Shown: in pieces, positions 21,599 through 31,449 of the stretch
Layout of the letters: the number at the start of each line of letters is the position of its first letter
Numbering within the stretch: the stretch's first letter is position 1
NCBI RefSeq assembly: GCF_015240065.1
Contig: NZ_CP060506.1
Coordinates: 558,001 to 622,000 of the forward strand
Source: Nanchangia anserum
Lineage (GTDB): Bacteria; Actinomycetota; Actinomycetes; Actinomycetales; Actinomycetaceae
DNA: 64,000 bases
Reading direction: 5' to 3'
Position numbers and translations under genes: made by a program
Notes under the pieces: generated by a model
Told to the model about the DNA's origin: nothing
The model's database searches: none
The model's input: only the letters and a program-made list of their open reading frames with translations

Positions 21599-22593
21599 GC
21601 CGACACCACCTTCGTGGCCTTGCCGCCTGTGTGAGCGCCGCCCTGCTGGCCAGCGGAGTGGCCGGGTGCGGGCAGTCGCAGCTGCGCAGCGACGCCGAGC
21701 TCGACACTTCGGCTTATCCGGCCTTGTCGACGACGCAGGTTGATGACGTCCTCGACTCGCTCGCGCACACCCTGGAAACGGCAGACAAGGACCGCACGTC
21801 CGAGTCCCTCCAGGCGCGCCTAGAAAACCCGGCGCTATCGATGCGCCTATCGCAGTACCGCCTCAACGCCGCCAACAAAGACCTCGCGGTGCCCTCCCTC
21901 GTCGCCGACCCGGTGGCCGTCAGCGTCTCCAAGGGACCGGCCTGGCCCCGGGCGATCCTCGATGTTACGGGGGCCGCCGACGGCGCCACCCCGCTCGTCC
22001 TCGTGTTGCGTCAGGCCGACGCTCGCAGCCCCTACCGGCTGTGGCAGTGGATGCATCTGCTTCCCAAACAATCCGTCCCGCCGACGGCTGCCGTGGCCGC
22101 AGGTTCCCAGTTGCGCGACGCGGCCGACGGCAAGGACTTGGCAATGAGCGGGCAGCAGGCGAAAGACGCGTGGGCGAAGAGTGTCACCGACGCCGATGCC
22201 CAGAAGAGCGCCGGGATCGACACCGATGAGTTCATGGCGAATATCCGCGATGAACAGAAGAACTGGCAACAGGCCATCGGTCAGACGGGGACACTGTCCT
22301 ACACGGTATCTCCGGCCGACGATCTCCTCGTGTTCTCGGATGAGGACGGGGGAGCGCTCGTCGCCACGTCGTACACGTACCGCACCGACGTCGCCATCAA
22401 GTCCGGCGAAGGTGGCATCGAGATGGGGGGCGACGTCGGGGCTCTCCTCGGTGAGGGCGGAAAGGTCACTGGCAAGGCGCACTGGACCTACACGATCACC
22501 GTCCTCATCCACGTTCCCGCGGCGGACGCCGATAACGCCTCGACCCGCGTCATCGCCGGCGAGAAGGTCCTCACCGAAGCGACGCGCGACTGA
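21595..22593 (+). CDS. Putative lipoprotein of unknown function
   Basis: 332 aa. The N-terminus (MSRHHLRGLAACVSAALLAS) is a signal peptide ending in a lipobox-like SGVAGC, so it is probably anchored by Cys26 on the outer face of the membrane. The mature part is about 300 aa without a domain I recognise; a C-terminal beta-rich stretch (KAHWTYTITVLIHVPAAD) is visible. GTG start overlaps the previous stop. Together with the two upstream genes and ybbN it forms one transcription unit. Confidence 0.75.
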   Translation: MSRHHLRGLAACVSAALLASGVAGCGQSQLRSDAELDTSAYPALSTTQVDDVLDSLAHTLETADKDRTSESLQARLENPALSMRLSQYRLNAANKDLAVPSLVADPVAVSVSKGPAWPRAILDVTGAADGATPLVLVLRQADARSPYRLWQWMHLLPKQSVPPTAAVAAGSQLRDAADGKDLAMSGQQAKDAWAKSVTDADAQKSAGIDTDEFMANIRDEQKNWQQAIGQTGTLSYTVSPADDLLVFSDEDGGALVATSYTYRTDVAIKSGEGGIEMGGDVGALLGEGGKVTGKAHWTYTITVLIHVPAADADNASTRVIAGEKVLTEATRD

Positions 22594-22637
22594 CGCGCTA
22601 GCCTGGGTGGGTCTCGATAGCGAAGGAGAAACGTTTC

Positions 22638-23512
22638 ATGGCCGATACCTCTGAACCCACGGTGAGCCCGGCACAGACCTACGGCGCCGTCGATCTGTCG
22701 GCCACGCCCGCGATTCCACCCGCCGCGGCCGGGGCCGACGACGTCGCAGGTGGAATTGATGCGCCCCTCGTCGTCGACGTCACCGACGCGACGTTCGAGG
22801 ACACCATGAACCTGTCGATGCAGGTACCCATCGTCCTGGATTTGTGGGCCGAATGGTGTCAGCCGTGCAAGCAGCTGGGACCGATCCTCGAAGAGGCCGT
22901 ACGCGAGCTGGGAGGACGCATCCAGCTCGCGAAGGTCGACATTGACGCCAATCCCGGATTGGCCCAAACCTTCCAGGTTCAGTCGGTGCCCACCGTCATG
23001 GCCTGCTTGGCGGGCGACCGATTCCTCTGTTCCAGGGGGCACAGCCGCGTTCGGCAATTGACGAGGTATTGACGAAGGTGTTGCAGCCGCCGAGCAGATG
23101 GGCCTCGCCGGGCGGTTGCGCGCGAGGGCGGAGAGCCGGCCATCAGCGAGGAAGACCAGGCGATCGCCGATGCCACCCGTGCGGGCGAATACGACCGAGC
23201 CATCTCCCTGGTGACGAAGGCGATGACGAACAACCCCTCGCGCAAGGTCGCCTATGCCAAGCAGCGGCCTCGATTGAGCTACAGGCTCGCCTGGCCGAGA
23301 AACGCGGATGCTACCGACCCGATGGCGATGCCGACCAGTTGTCGCTCACGGCAATGAACCGGCGGCCTATCGCGTGCTTTCTGACGTCATCTCGTCGGTG
23401 AGCGGTGATGAACGCGAACAGGCGCGGGCTCGTCTCGTCGAATTGTTGCGCGTGGGCGAGGACGCCGACGCCGTAAGGAAGCCCGCGCGAAGCTGTCACG
23501 ACTGTTGTTTAG
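22638..23512 (+). pseudogene. YbbN-like thioredoxin-TPR co-chaperone, broken by several frameshifts
   Basis: The N-terminal 140 residues read cleanly and hold a thioredoxin fold with WCQPCKQ and the cis-proline region QVQSVPTVMA. After about 23000 the frame changes repeatedly. TPR-like pieces appear in turn: EEDQAIADATRAGEYDRAIS, then NEPAAYRVLSDVISSVSGDE, and the C-terminal ARLVELLRVGEDADAVRK. The natural end appears to be near the TAG at 23510-23512. YbbN acts with GroEL/DnaK. Probably sequence error rather than a dead gene. Confidence 0.7.
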
Positions 23513-23520
23513 GAGATCCC

Positions 23521-24795
23521 ATGACCTATCGGTTTCGACAGGGTCGATGTGAATGACGCCGACGAGCTGACTCGGCACATCATCTTTTGAGATCGGCTCT
23601 TTCACGAGGCTGCCCCACAGACAGCCGACCGATCATGGCAGAGGCGATCCGCTCCGATCGCACGCGCATCGTCGAGGCGAGGCCTCAGCGTCCGCGCCAC
23701 GACTTGGAAGATACGATCGCCGCAGCGTGCTGGACCTCGCCCTCGCGCCTCACGCTGCGGCCCGGGCACGCCGTCGACTCAGCGACGGTGAGCCTCATGG
23801 GCGTTGCGTCCACGCATACGCGACGCGGACTGATGACTCGGCTCATGGGTGAGCATCTCGCTACGGTGTCGCCCAGGGCGCCTGCGTGAGCGTGCTGACG
23901 GCCTCGAGCGCGCAGCTGTACCGACGGTTTGGCTTTGGCCCGGCGACAAGAGTCCGTGCGGCGACCATCGATATTCGTGAGCCGCTGACGTTTAGGCACC
24001 CTCCGCGCGGCGACGTCGTCGAGATCGATCCCGAGGCCGGTGTCGACGAGCATCGACGGCTCTATGACGCGATGCGGCTGGCCATTCCAGGTGCGACCAC
24101 TCGCTCGCATGCCCAGTTCTCATCGCCTCGGTTGGATATGCGCAGCTACGAGAAGTCCAGACCATCCGGCGCTTCATTCACCTGTGCGACGGGGAGATCG
24201 ACGGCCTTGCGACAGTAATTCCGGCAACCGACGGCGATGAGGCGAAGCTGCGCCTCAACGACCGTGTGGACGACTCCGGACGCCGCGACGGGTTGATCGG
24301 AGACTATCGAGAATCGAACTCGTCAACACGCTGACGATGTGGGGAATCATGCCGCACGGTTGGCGGCTCGTCTCACCGATCCGCGGCGCATCACGATCAC
24401 CCGCGACGACGATCACATGTGGATGCGGATTCTCGATGTCGCTGCCCTCCTGCGAGAACGCGAGTGGGCCGGTGAGGGCGAGGTGCTCCTATACGTGAGC
24501 GATCCCCTCGATGCACTCAGCCCCGTGAGGGGGATCGGCGACGAGCCGGCTGCCCGTCCCAGACGGGGACATACCGCGTGCGCGTTCATGCGGGACGGCC
24601 GATGTCGAGCGCGTCGGTACAGACGCTGAGCAATCGCAGTTACGCATCAGCCTCGATGACCTCGCGGGCTCTGTACTTCGGCTACACGGAACGCCCATGT
24701 TCTTGCCGACGCCGGTCTGCTTAGCGGCGATGCAGCGGCACTCGGGCGGCTTTTGCCACGGTGCGTCAGGCCGCACAACTCCGGCCAATTTCTAG
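23521..24795 (+). pseudogene. Eis-like GNAT N-acetyltransferase, broken by several frameshifts
   Basis: Starts ATG 23521 behind AGGAG. Pieces of the Eis family appear in all three frames: SLMGVASTHTRRGLMTRLMG (acetyl-CoA site with RRGLMT), LTASSAQLYRRFGFGPATR, then LTDPRRITITRDDDHMWMRI and GEGEVLLYVSDPLDAL. The stop at 24793-24795 closes the frame that would end ATVR...NSGQF. The span of 425 codons matches Eis length. Eis-family enzymes acetylate amines, including aminoglycosides in some species; the substrate here is unknown. Confidence 0.7.
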
Positions 24796-27048
24796 GACAT
24801 GACCTCAACGGGAGCGGGTGCCGGAATGATCTCCGGATGCCCGCCCCCGTGAAGTGTCTGAGCGACTAGTCCGCCTTCGGCCGCAACCACAGGCGCCCAG
24901 GGGGGAACGCGCAGCTCGACGGAATACGGCATGCCCATCCACGGGACCTCTTCGGCGCGAACCGAACCGAGAGTTGACCACGCCCGAGCCGCCGAATTCC
25001 TCGGCATCGGTGTTGAGGACCTCTTCCCAGTCCCCGCCCTCGGGAAGCCCCAACCGGTAGCCCTCGTGCGGCACCCCGGCGAAGTTGGAGACGCACACGA
25101 GGCGGTGCTCCTACCCGTCCTGTCCGCGACCGTGACGCTGGAAGGCGATGACGTTGTGCTCGCCGTCATTGGCCTCGATCCAATCGAAGCCCGTGTGCTG
25201 GTCGTCCCCACAGGGCAGGAATCGGCGCGGTAGAGGGCGTTCAGGCGGGCAACGAGGTCGCGCAGCTTGGCGTGGCGGGGTCGTCCATGAGCCACCAGTC
25301 GAGCGATCGCCCGTCGTTCCATTCGCCGCCTGGCCGAATTCCTGTCCCATGAACAGCAGTTGCTTGCCGGGGTGAGACCACATGTACGCGTAAAGGGACC
25401 GCAGGCCGGCCAGTTGACGCCAGTGATCGCCGGGCTGCTTGGCCAGCAGCGAGCCTTTCCCGTGGACGACCTCGTCGTGAGACAGCGGCAAAATGTAGTT
25501 CTCGCTGAAGGCATACACGAGCGAGAACGTGAGTTCGCCGTGGTGCCACGAGCGGTTGACCGGATCCTCGCTGAGGTAGCGCAGGGTGTCGTTCATCCAC
25601 CCCATGTTCCACTTCAGCCCGAACCCGAGGCCGCCGGCGTCGGTCGGCGCTGTGACGCCCGGCCACGCTGTGGACTCCTCAGCGATCATGACGATGCCGG
25701 GGTGGAGGCGATAGGCCGTCGCGTTGGCCTCTTGGAGGAACGAGATGGCCTCGAGGTTTTCGCGGCCGCCGTAGATGTTGGGATGCCACTGACCGTCGTC
25801 ACGGGAGTAGTCGAGGTAGAGCATTGAGGCCACCGCGTCCACGCGCAAGCCGTCGATGTGGAACTCGTCGAGCCAGTACAGGGCGTTGGCCACGAGGAAG
25901 TTACGGACCTCGCGGCGACCATAGTTGAACACCAACGTGCCCCAGTCGGGCTGTTCACCGCGCGTCGGATCGGGATCCTCGTACAGCTTCGTCCCGTCGA
26001 AATTCGCCAGCGCCCACTCGTCGCGCGGGAAGTGCCCCGGCACCCAGTCAAGGATGACGCCGATGCCCGCCTGGTGCAGGTGGTCGACCAGATAGCGGAA
26101 ATCGTCCGGCGTGCCAAAACGCGACGTGGGTGCGAAATAGGACGTCTGCTGGTATCCCCACGAGCCGCCGAACGGGTGCTCGGCTACCGGCATGAACTCG
26201 ACGTGAGTAAAGCCCATCTCGGTGACGTAGTCGACGAGCTCTTCGGCCAAGTCACGGTAGCTCAGGCCCTGCGACCACGACCCGATGTGAACCTCGTAGA
26301 CCGACATCGGCTCGGTGTGGGGGTCACGCGTGTCACGCGCGTCCATCCAATCGCCGTCGCCCCACTCGTGGAAGCGGCGGGTGACGACGGAGGCCGTCGC
26401 CGGCGGCACTTCGGTCGCGCGTGCCATGGGGTCGGCCTTTTGGAACCACGAGCCATCGGGCCCGCAGATCTCATACTTGTAGCGCGCCCCCACTTCAACG
26501 CCGGGGATGAACAATTCCCACACGCCGGATGACCCGAGGGTGCGCATCGCCGAGCCGGAGCCATCCCAGTAATTGAAGTCGCCGACGACGCGCACGGCCC
26601 GCGCATTGGGAGCCCACACGGCAAAGGATGCCCCGTGAACCTCGCCGAGCGTGCCGTCGTAGTGGCGCACGTGAGACCCCAGGACGTTCCACAGCTTTTC
26701 GTGGCGCCCCTCGCCGATGAGGTGAAGGTCGAGGTCGCCCAACGTCGGCAGGAACCGGTAGGGATCGTCGACAACCGAGGTGACGTCGCCGTAGGTGACG
26801 TTGACCCGGTAGTCGGGAACATCCTCGCCCGGCAACGTTGCCACCCACACGCCGTCTTGCTCGTGCACGGCGTCGATCGTGTCGTCGGGTGTGACGATCT
26901 GGACGGCGTCAGCCAGGTGCTTGACCGTGCGGATCGTCACCAGGCCGTCTCTCACGTGCGCACCCAACACCGAATGCGGATCGTGATAGCGAGCCTGCGC
27001 AACGTCAGCAAGGACCTGCGGATCTACGGGGAAAGGCGTCGTATCCAT
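24792..27048 (-). CDS. glgB: 1,4-alpha-glucan branching enzyme (3' end frameshifted)
   Basis: Introduces alpha-1,6 branches in glycogen. From ATG 27048 about 580 residues are clean: CBM48-like N-domain ([15 protein letters not shown]), GH13 domain with [20 protein letters not shown] (nucleophile Asp), [12 protein letters not shown] (acid Glu) and [16 protein letters not shown]. Downstream of about 25330 the frame shifts several times ([63 protein letters not shown]). It ends at 24792, overlapping the convergent eis-like stop. Joined length ~750 aa is normal. Last gene of the glgE-treS-mak-transporter-glgB operon. Confidence 0.9.
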
Positions 27049-27110
27049 GTCTCAAGGGTGGCACGTTCCGCGCCCGGGTGGGGTGGAAACGGCCCGGCGT
27101 TTTTCGACTT

Positions 27111-28412
27111 TTACACGGCGACGACTCGCCGCTCACGCCGAGCAAGTACGAGATAACCAACGCCGGACAGGGCTGACAGCACGGCGACCACCATGTAGGA
27201 CGTCGTCCACGAGGAATGATCCGCCAGTATCGGCATGAGCCAATTGGCCCCGAGGTTGCCCAACAAATACGCCATCAAGCCGACAAATCCCAGCGCCGTC
27301 CCCGCGACCTTGAGGGGGACGAAATTCAGCGTCAGGATGTTGACGATAAGTTGCGGCCCGTAAATGAGGGTGCCCAACAATCCCGAGACGACGAGGAGGG
27401 TGATGTAGGACGAGGTCCCGGTGTATTCCAATGTCTCGTAGTAGAAGATCAGCCCTGCCATGACGAACAAGCCGATGGCGCCGATGAACGTCATCTTGTT
27501 GGGGAACTTTACGGCCAGCCAGGCAAAGAAGAACGATCCGGGAACCGCCACCCACTCGAGGACCGACACGGCCGTCAGGTAGTGATGCTGGGCGAATCCG
27601 GCCTCTTCGGACAAATAGATCGGCATCCAGTCTTCGACGCCGAATCGCACGAAGTACAACGCGGCGTTGATAAAACCGACGAGGAGAATGCCGGGATTAC
27701 CGAACACGTAACGTCCGATGAGGGTCCAATAGGGCAGTTCGGTCGACGAGTCCTCGCCGACATTGGGTTCGCCTTCCTCGCCGTATAGGTCGCGCAGGGA
27801 GCCGAGTCCCTCGGATTCGGGATTATCGCCACCGAGCTTCCATACGAAGAAGGCGAGGATCAGCACAAAGATGCCCGGCAGAATAAACGTCAGCGCAATG
27901 TTTCCCGGGGCAATGACGCCGATTCCGCCGATAAAGAGGGGCAGCAGCGCGGAACCGACATTTTGGGAGACATTCCAGCCGGCAATAGCGCTTCCGCGGG
28001 TGCGGTTGGGGAAATAGTTGGCGATCATCGCCTGAGACGACGGGGCGAGGGCGCCCTGGATGAGGCCGACGGCGATGAGGAGAATGGCGATGATGACGAA
28101 GGAACTCGTCACACCCATGAGGATGCACAATAGCGCGGCGAGCGCCAGCGCCCCGCCGAAGAGGTGACGCAGGCTCATCCGATCGGCGAGCATCCCCATG
28201 ACGAATTTCCCCAGCCCATAGGTGACGGTGAAGCACGTGAGGAGGACCGCGACGTTCATCTTGTCCCAGCCGTAGGCGTCGATCATGTCCTTCGACATGA
28301 TCTTGAAGTTGTTACGCACGAGGTAGGCGCACACGTAGCCGACGAAGGCGACCCCGAGGATCACCTTTTGGCGGTAGAGGAATCGGCGGAACGTTTCGGG
28401 GTGGGCAGACAT
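27111..28412 (-). CDS. MFS transporter of the organophosphate:phosphate antiporter (OPA) family
   Basis: 433-aa, twelve-helix transporter. The N-terminal YLVRNNF (Arg33), the TYGLGKFVMGMLADR loop and IAGWNVSQNVGSALLPLFIG are hallmarks of the GlpT/UhpT/PgtP family, which exchanges sugar- or glycerol-phosphates for phosphate. Start taken at ATG 28412, five bases after GAGGAGGA; the GTG upstream lies in that ribosome-binding site. It begins 12 bases after mak and 62 bases before glgB, within the GlgE operon. Substrate unknown. Confidence 0.87.
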   Translation of the reverse strand: MSAHPETFRRFLYRQKVILGVAFVGYVCAYLVRNNFKIMSKDMIDAYGWDKMNVAVLLTCFTVTYGLGKFVMGMLADRMSLRHLFGGALALAALLCILMGVTSSFVIIAILLIAVGLIQGALAPSSQAMIANYFPNRTRGSAIAGWNVSQNVGSALLPLFIGGIGVIAPGNIALTFILPGIFVLILAFFVWKLGGDNPESEGLGSLRDLYGEEGEPNVGEDSSTELPYWTLIGRYVFGNPGILLVGFINAALYFVRFGVEDWMPIYLSEEAGFAQHHYLTAVSVLEWVAVPGSFFFAWLAVKFPNKMTFIGAIGLFVMAGLIFYYETLEYTGTSSYITLLVVSGLLGTLIYGPQLIVNILTLNFVPLKVAGTALGFVGLMAYLLGNLGANWLMPILADHSSWTTSYMVVAVLSALSGVGYLVLARRERRVVAV

Positions 28413-28423
28413 CGTCGTCCTCC

Positions 28424-29746
28424 TCACTCGGGCAGGTTGATCAGTTCTTCTCGCAGAGCGGTTGCCGGGATGGTTTCCCAGGCGGGGCGTTGTTGGGCTT
28501 CGTAGCGAATCTCGTAGAGGGACTTCTCGACGACGAAGGCGCCGAGCAGCATGCGTTCGGCCTCACCGGGGCCGTCCTCGCCAAAATATCCGCGGACAAA
28601 CGCGTCTTGCGCAGTTGCGCACCAGGCCGACGAGCCATTACCGATCGCACGGGCGTAGTCGAAGGAGCGGATGATCCCGGCGACGTCGCGCAGGCGCTGA
28701 TCGGGTTGGATCCGCTCGGCTAGCGGGCGCAGCGGCTCGCCCTCGAAGTCGAGGACATACCAGGAGCGATCGGAGCGCAGGCACTGCCCGAGGTGATAGT
28801 CGCCGTGAATGCGTTGAGCGGGGGGGAGTGCGCCGACGTGCTGGAGCATTCCTGTCAGGCGGTCGAGGCGTTCGAGCGTATTGGTGTCCGCCGCGAGCGT
28901 CGAGGACGCCGCCATCGCCTGACGGGCTTCCCCGTGTATGCGCAGCGCCAGCGCGGCACCGGACATGGGCTCGCTCTCGCCGAGGCTCGCGCGCAGGTGT
29001 TCGTGCATCGAGCGCGTCATCTCGCCAAGCGCCCGCGCCGCATCCGCGGGATCCTCATCGGCGCGCGCCCGCTCGACAAAGTAGGCAAAGCCGTCCTCGG
29101 CGTCGCTCACCAGCCGCGAGACGACGCCGGTGCACGTCTCCTCGGCCTCGTGATCGAGGCCAGTTACCATCATGGTCGAATATCCCAGCGGTTCGGGCAC
29201 GGACTCGAAACCGTCACCGGCCAGCGCCAGCGGGACGGCGATTTCCGGGTGCTCGCCGACCACGAGGACGCGGAAGAATTTGACGATCGCCGGGGGAGAG
29301 GCAGGAAAAATGAGCGAGGTATTCGACTGCTCCTGCCCGAGGTGACGCGCATCGGCCACCGCCGCGCGCAGCTGGGCGGCAATCGCAGGGCCGTCCTGGT
29401 CGGGCAGCACCCCGAGACCGCCGTCGCGGTGGGTCTGGTCAATCCACGCCGTCAAGAATTCCCGGTCGTAGAGGGCGTCGACGAGGACGCCGCCGTCGTC
29501 GAGATCGATGATGCGACCCGCCTCCGACCACGTCGGTTTCCACGCCAGCGGGACGTGGACCCATGCCCCTTGGGCCAGCTGGATGACGAGGACACGCAGG
29601 TCGTCAGACCCGGCGAAATCGGCGTAGTGGATGACCTGGGCCCCCTCGATGCTCGAGGCTGGAAACCACCGGCGCTCGAGCAGCCAGGGTGCCAGCAGGT
29701 CAAGAATCACCGAACGCGCCGGCCAGGTGGCAACACTTAGTGACAT
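28424..29746 (-). CDS. mak: Maltokinase (ATP:maltose 1-phosphotransferase)
   Basis: 440 aa. Phosphorylates maltose to maltose-1-phosphate for GlgE. Aminoglycoside-phosphotransferase-like kinase fold: catalytic loop RIHGDYHLGQCL and the Mg-binding YVLDFEGEPLRPLAER. The N-terminal cap domain starts WLLERRWFPASS. It overlaps treS by ten bases, with GGAGGTG upstream of its ATG, so TreS and Mak are translated together; the two are fused or complexed in other actinobacteria. Confidence 0.93.
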   Translation of the reverse strand: MSLSVATWPARSVILDLLAPWLLERRWFPASSIEGAQVIHYADFAGSDDLRVLVIQLAQGAWVHVPLAWKPTWSEAGRIIDLDDGGVLVDALYDREFLTAWIDQTHRDGGLGVLPDQDGPAIAAQLRAAVADARHLGQEQSNTSLIFPASPPAIVKFFRVLVVGEHPEIAVPLALAGDGFESVPEPLGYSTMMVTGLDHEAEETCTGVVSRLVSDAEDGFAYFVERARADEDPADAARALGEMTRSMHEHLRASLGESEPMSGAALALRIHGEARQAMAASSTLAADTNTLERLDRLTGMLQHVGALPPAQRIHGDYHLGQCLRSDRSWYVLDFEGEPLRPLAERIQPDQRLRDVAGIIRSFDYARAIGNGSSAWCATAQDAFVRGYFGEDGPGEAERMLLGAFVVEKSLYEIRYEAQQRPAWETIPATALREELINLPE

Positions 29747-31449
29747 GAGTTTTCACCTCCGCAGGTCAGCTCCAGCCAGTAGTACCCGTGACGGGTGAGC
29801 GTCACCGTCAGCTCGTCCGCGTCACTCACGCGGGGGAACTCACCGCCGTCGACGATGTCGCGCGTGTGCCATCCGGCCATCCCCGGCAGATCGATGCTCA
29901 CCGCCTGCGCAGACGCCGCGAGGTTGTACACGCACAGCAGCGTCGTCGTCTCATCGCGGCGAATGAACGCCATGACTTCCTCGCGCGACGTCGTCGCCAG
30001 CTGCATGGCCCCCTGGCCGAAGCACGGGTAGGCGCGGCGAACCGCGAGGGCGCGGCGAAGCCAGTTGAGCAGGGACGTCTCGCGTGCCATCGATTCCTCG
30101 ACGTTGGTCGAGCGCGGATCCCAGCCGGGAGCGTCAATGAGGGGGTAGAGGAAGCTCTCGGGATCGGCGTGGGAAAATCCCGCACCCGACGTTGGATCCC
30201 ACTGCATCGGGGTGCGCACGCCGTCGCGGTCGGGCAGCCAAATGTTGTCGCCCATGCCGATTTCGTCGCCGTAGTACAGGAATGGGCTGCCCGGCAGTGA
30301 CAGCAGCATCGCGTGGGCCAGTTCGATCTTGCGCCTCGAGCCACCGAGCAGGGGAGCGAGGCGACGGCGAATCCCGACGTTCGAGCGCATCCGCGACTCG
30401 GGGGCATACCAGCGGTACATGTCGGCGCGCTCGGTCTCATCGACCATCTCGAGGGTGAGCTCGTCGTGGTTGCGCAAGAACGTCCCCCACTGCCCACCTC
30501 CGGGAAGGGGCGGCAGGGTCGCAAGGATTTGGCGCAGCCCGCGCCCAGACTCGGCCCGCAGCGCGGCAAAGAGCCGCGGCATGATGGGAAAGTGGAAGCA
30601 AATGTGGCACTCAGGCGTGGCCTCGGTGCCGAAATAGTCGACGACGTCGGCCGGCGGCTGATTGGCCTCGGCGATCATCACCGTCCCGGGAAACTCCTCG
30701 TCGACCATGGCCCGCAACTCGGCGATGAATTCGTGAGTGGCCGGCAGGTTCTCGCAGTTGGTGCCGTTGCTTTCGTATAGGTAGGGGATCGCGTCGAGGC
30801 GGAATGCGTCGACACCCGTGCGGCACCAAAACCGCACGACGTTGCGGATAGCCGCGCGCACGGCCGGATTGTCGTAGTTGAGGTCGGGTTGGTGGGAGAA
30901 GAAGCGGTGCCAGAAGTACTGCCCGCGCACGGGATCCTTGGTCCAGTTCGACGTTTCGGTATCGATGAAGATGATCCGGGCATCGCGGTAGTCGTCGTCG
31001 CTGTCGCGCCACACGTAGAAATCCCCGTAGGGACCCGTCGGATCGGAGCGTGAGGCCTGAAACCACGGGTGCTCATCGGAGGTGTGGTTGAGCACCATGT
31101 CGATGACGACGCGGATTCCACGTTCGTGCGCGGCACCGACCAGGGCGGTGAAGTCCTCCATCGTCCCATAGCGCGGGTTGATCGCCGTGTAATCGGAAAT
31201 GTCGTAGCCGCCGTCGCGCAGCGGGGAGGGATAAAACGGCGGAATCCAGATGGCGTCAATCCCCAGCCACGCCAGATAGTCGAGCTTGGACTGCAAGCCG
31301 GCGAAGTCGCCGACCCCATCGCCGTTGGCGTCGGCATACGAGGCCAACAGCACCTCGTAAAAGACGGCCTGGCGGTACCAGTGCGGATCGTGAGAGGGGG
31401 CCTCTACTCCCTCGTAGCTGTGCGCGAGCGGGGTAAGCGAACCGGTCAC
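29737..31449 (-). CDS. treS: Trehalose synthase (maltose alpha-D-glucosyltransferase)
   Basis: 570-aa GH13 enzyme that interconverts trehalose and maltose, supplying maltose to Mak. Signatures: HWYRQAVFYEVLLASYADAN, IDMVLNHTSDEHPWFQ, the TreS-specific QYFWHRFFSHQPDLNYDNP, nucleophile DAFRLDAIPYLYE, acid VMIAEANQPPADV and FLRNHDELTLEM. GTG start at 31449 forms a GTGA overlap with the glgE stop and has GGAGG upstream. This is the start I trust over a 24-codon longer frame. Confidence 0.94.
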   Translation of the reverse strand: MTGSLTPLAHSYEGVEAPSHDPHWYRQAVFYEVLLASYADANGDGVGDFAGLQSKLDYLAWLGIDAIWIPPFYPSPLRDGGYDISDYTAINPRYGTMEDFTALVGAAHERGIRVVIDMVLNHTSDEHPWFQASRSDPTGPYGDFYVWRDSDDDYRDARIIFIDTETSNWTKDPVRGQYFWHRFFSHQPDLNYDNPAVRAAIRNVVRFWCRTGVDAFRLDAIPYLYESNGTNCENLPATHEFIAELRAMVDEEFPGTVMIAEANQPPADVVDYFGTEATPECHICFHFPIMPRLFAALRAESGRGLRQILATLPPLPGGGQWGTFLRNHDELTLEMVDETERADMYRWYAPESRMRSNVGIRRRLAPLLGGSRRKIELAHAMLLSLPGSPFLYYGDEIGMGDNIWLPDRDGVRTPMQWDPTSGAGFSHADPESFLYPLIDAPGWDPRSTNVEESMARETSLLNWLRRALAVRRAYPCFGQGAMQLATTSREEVMAFIRRDETTTLLCVYNLAASAQAVSIDLPGMAGWHTRDIVDGGEFPRVSDADELTVTLTRHGYYWLELTCGGENSCH

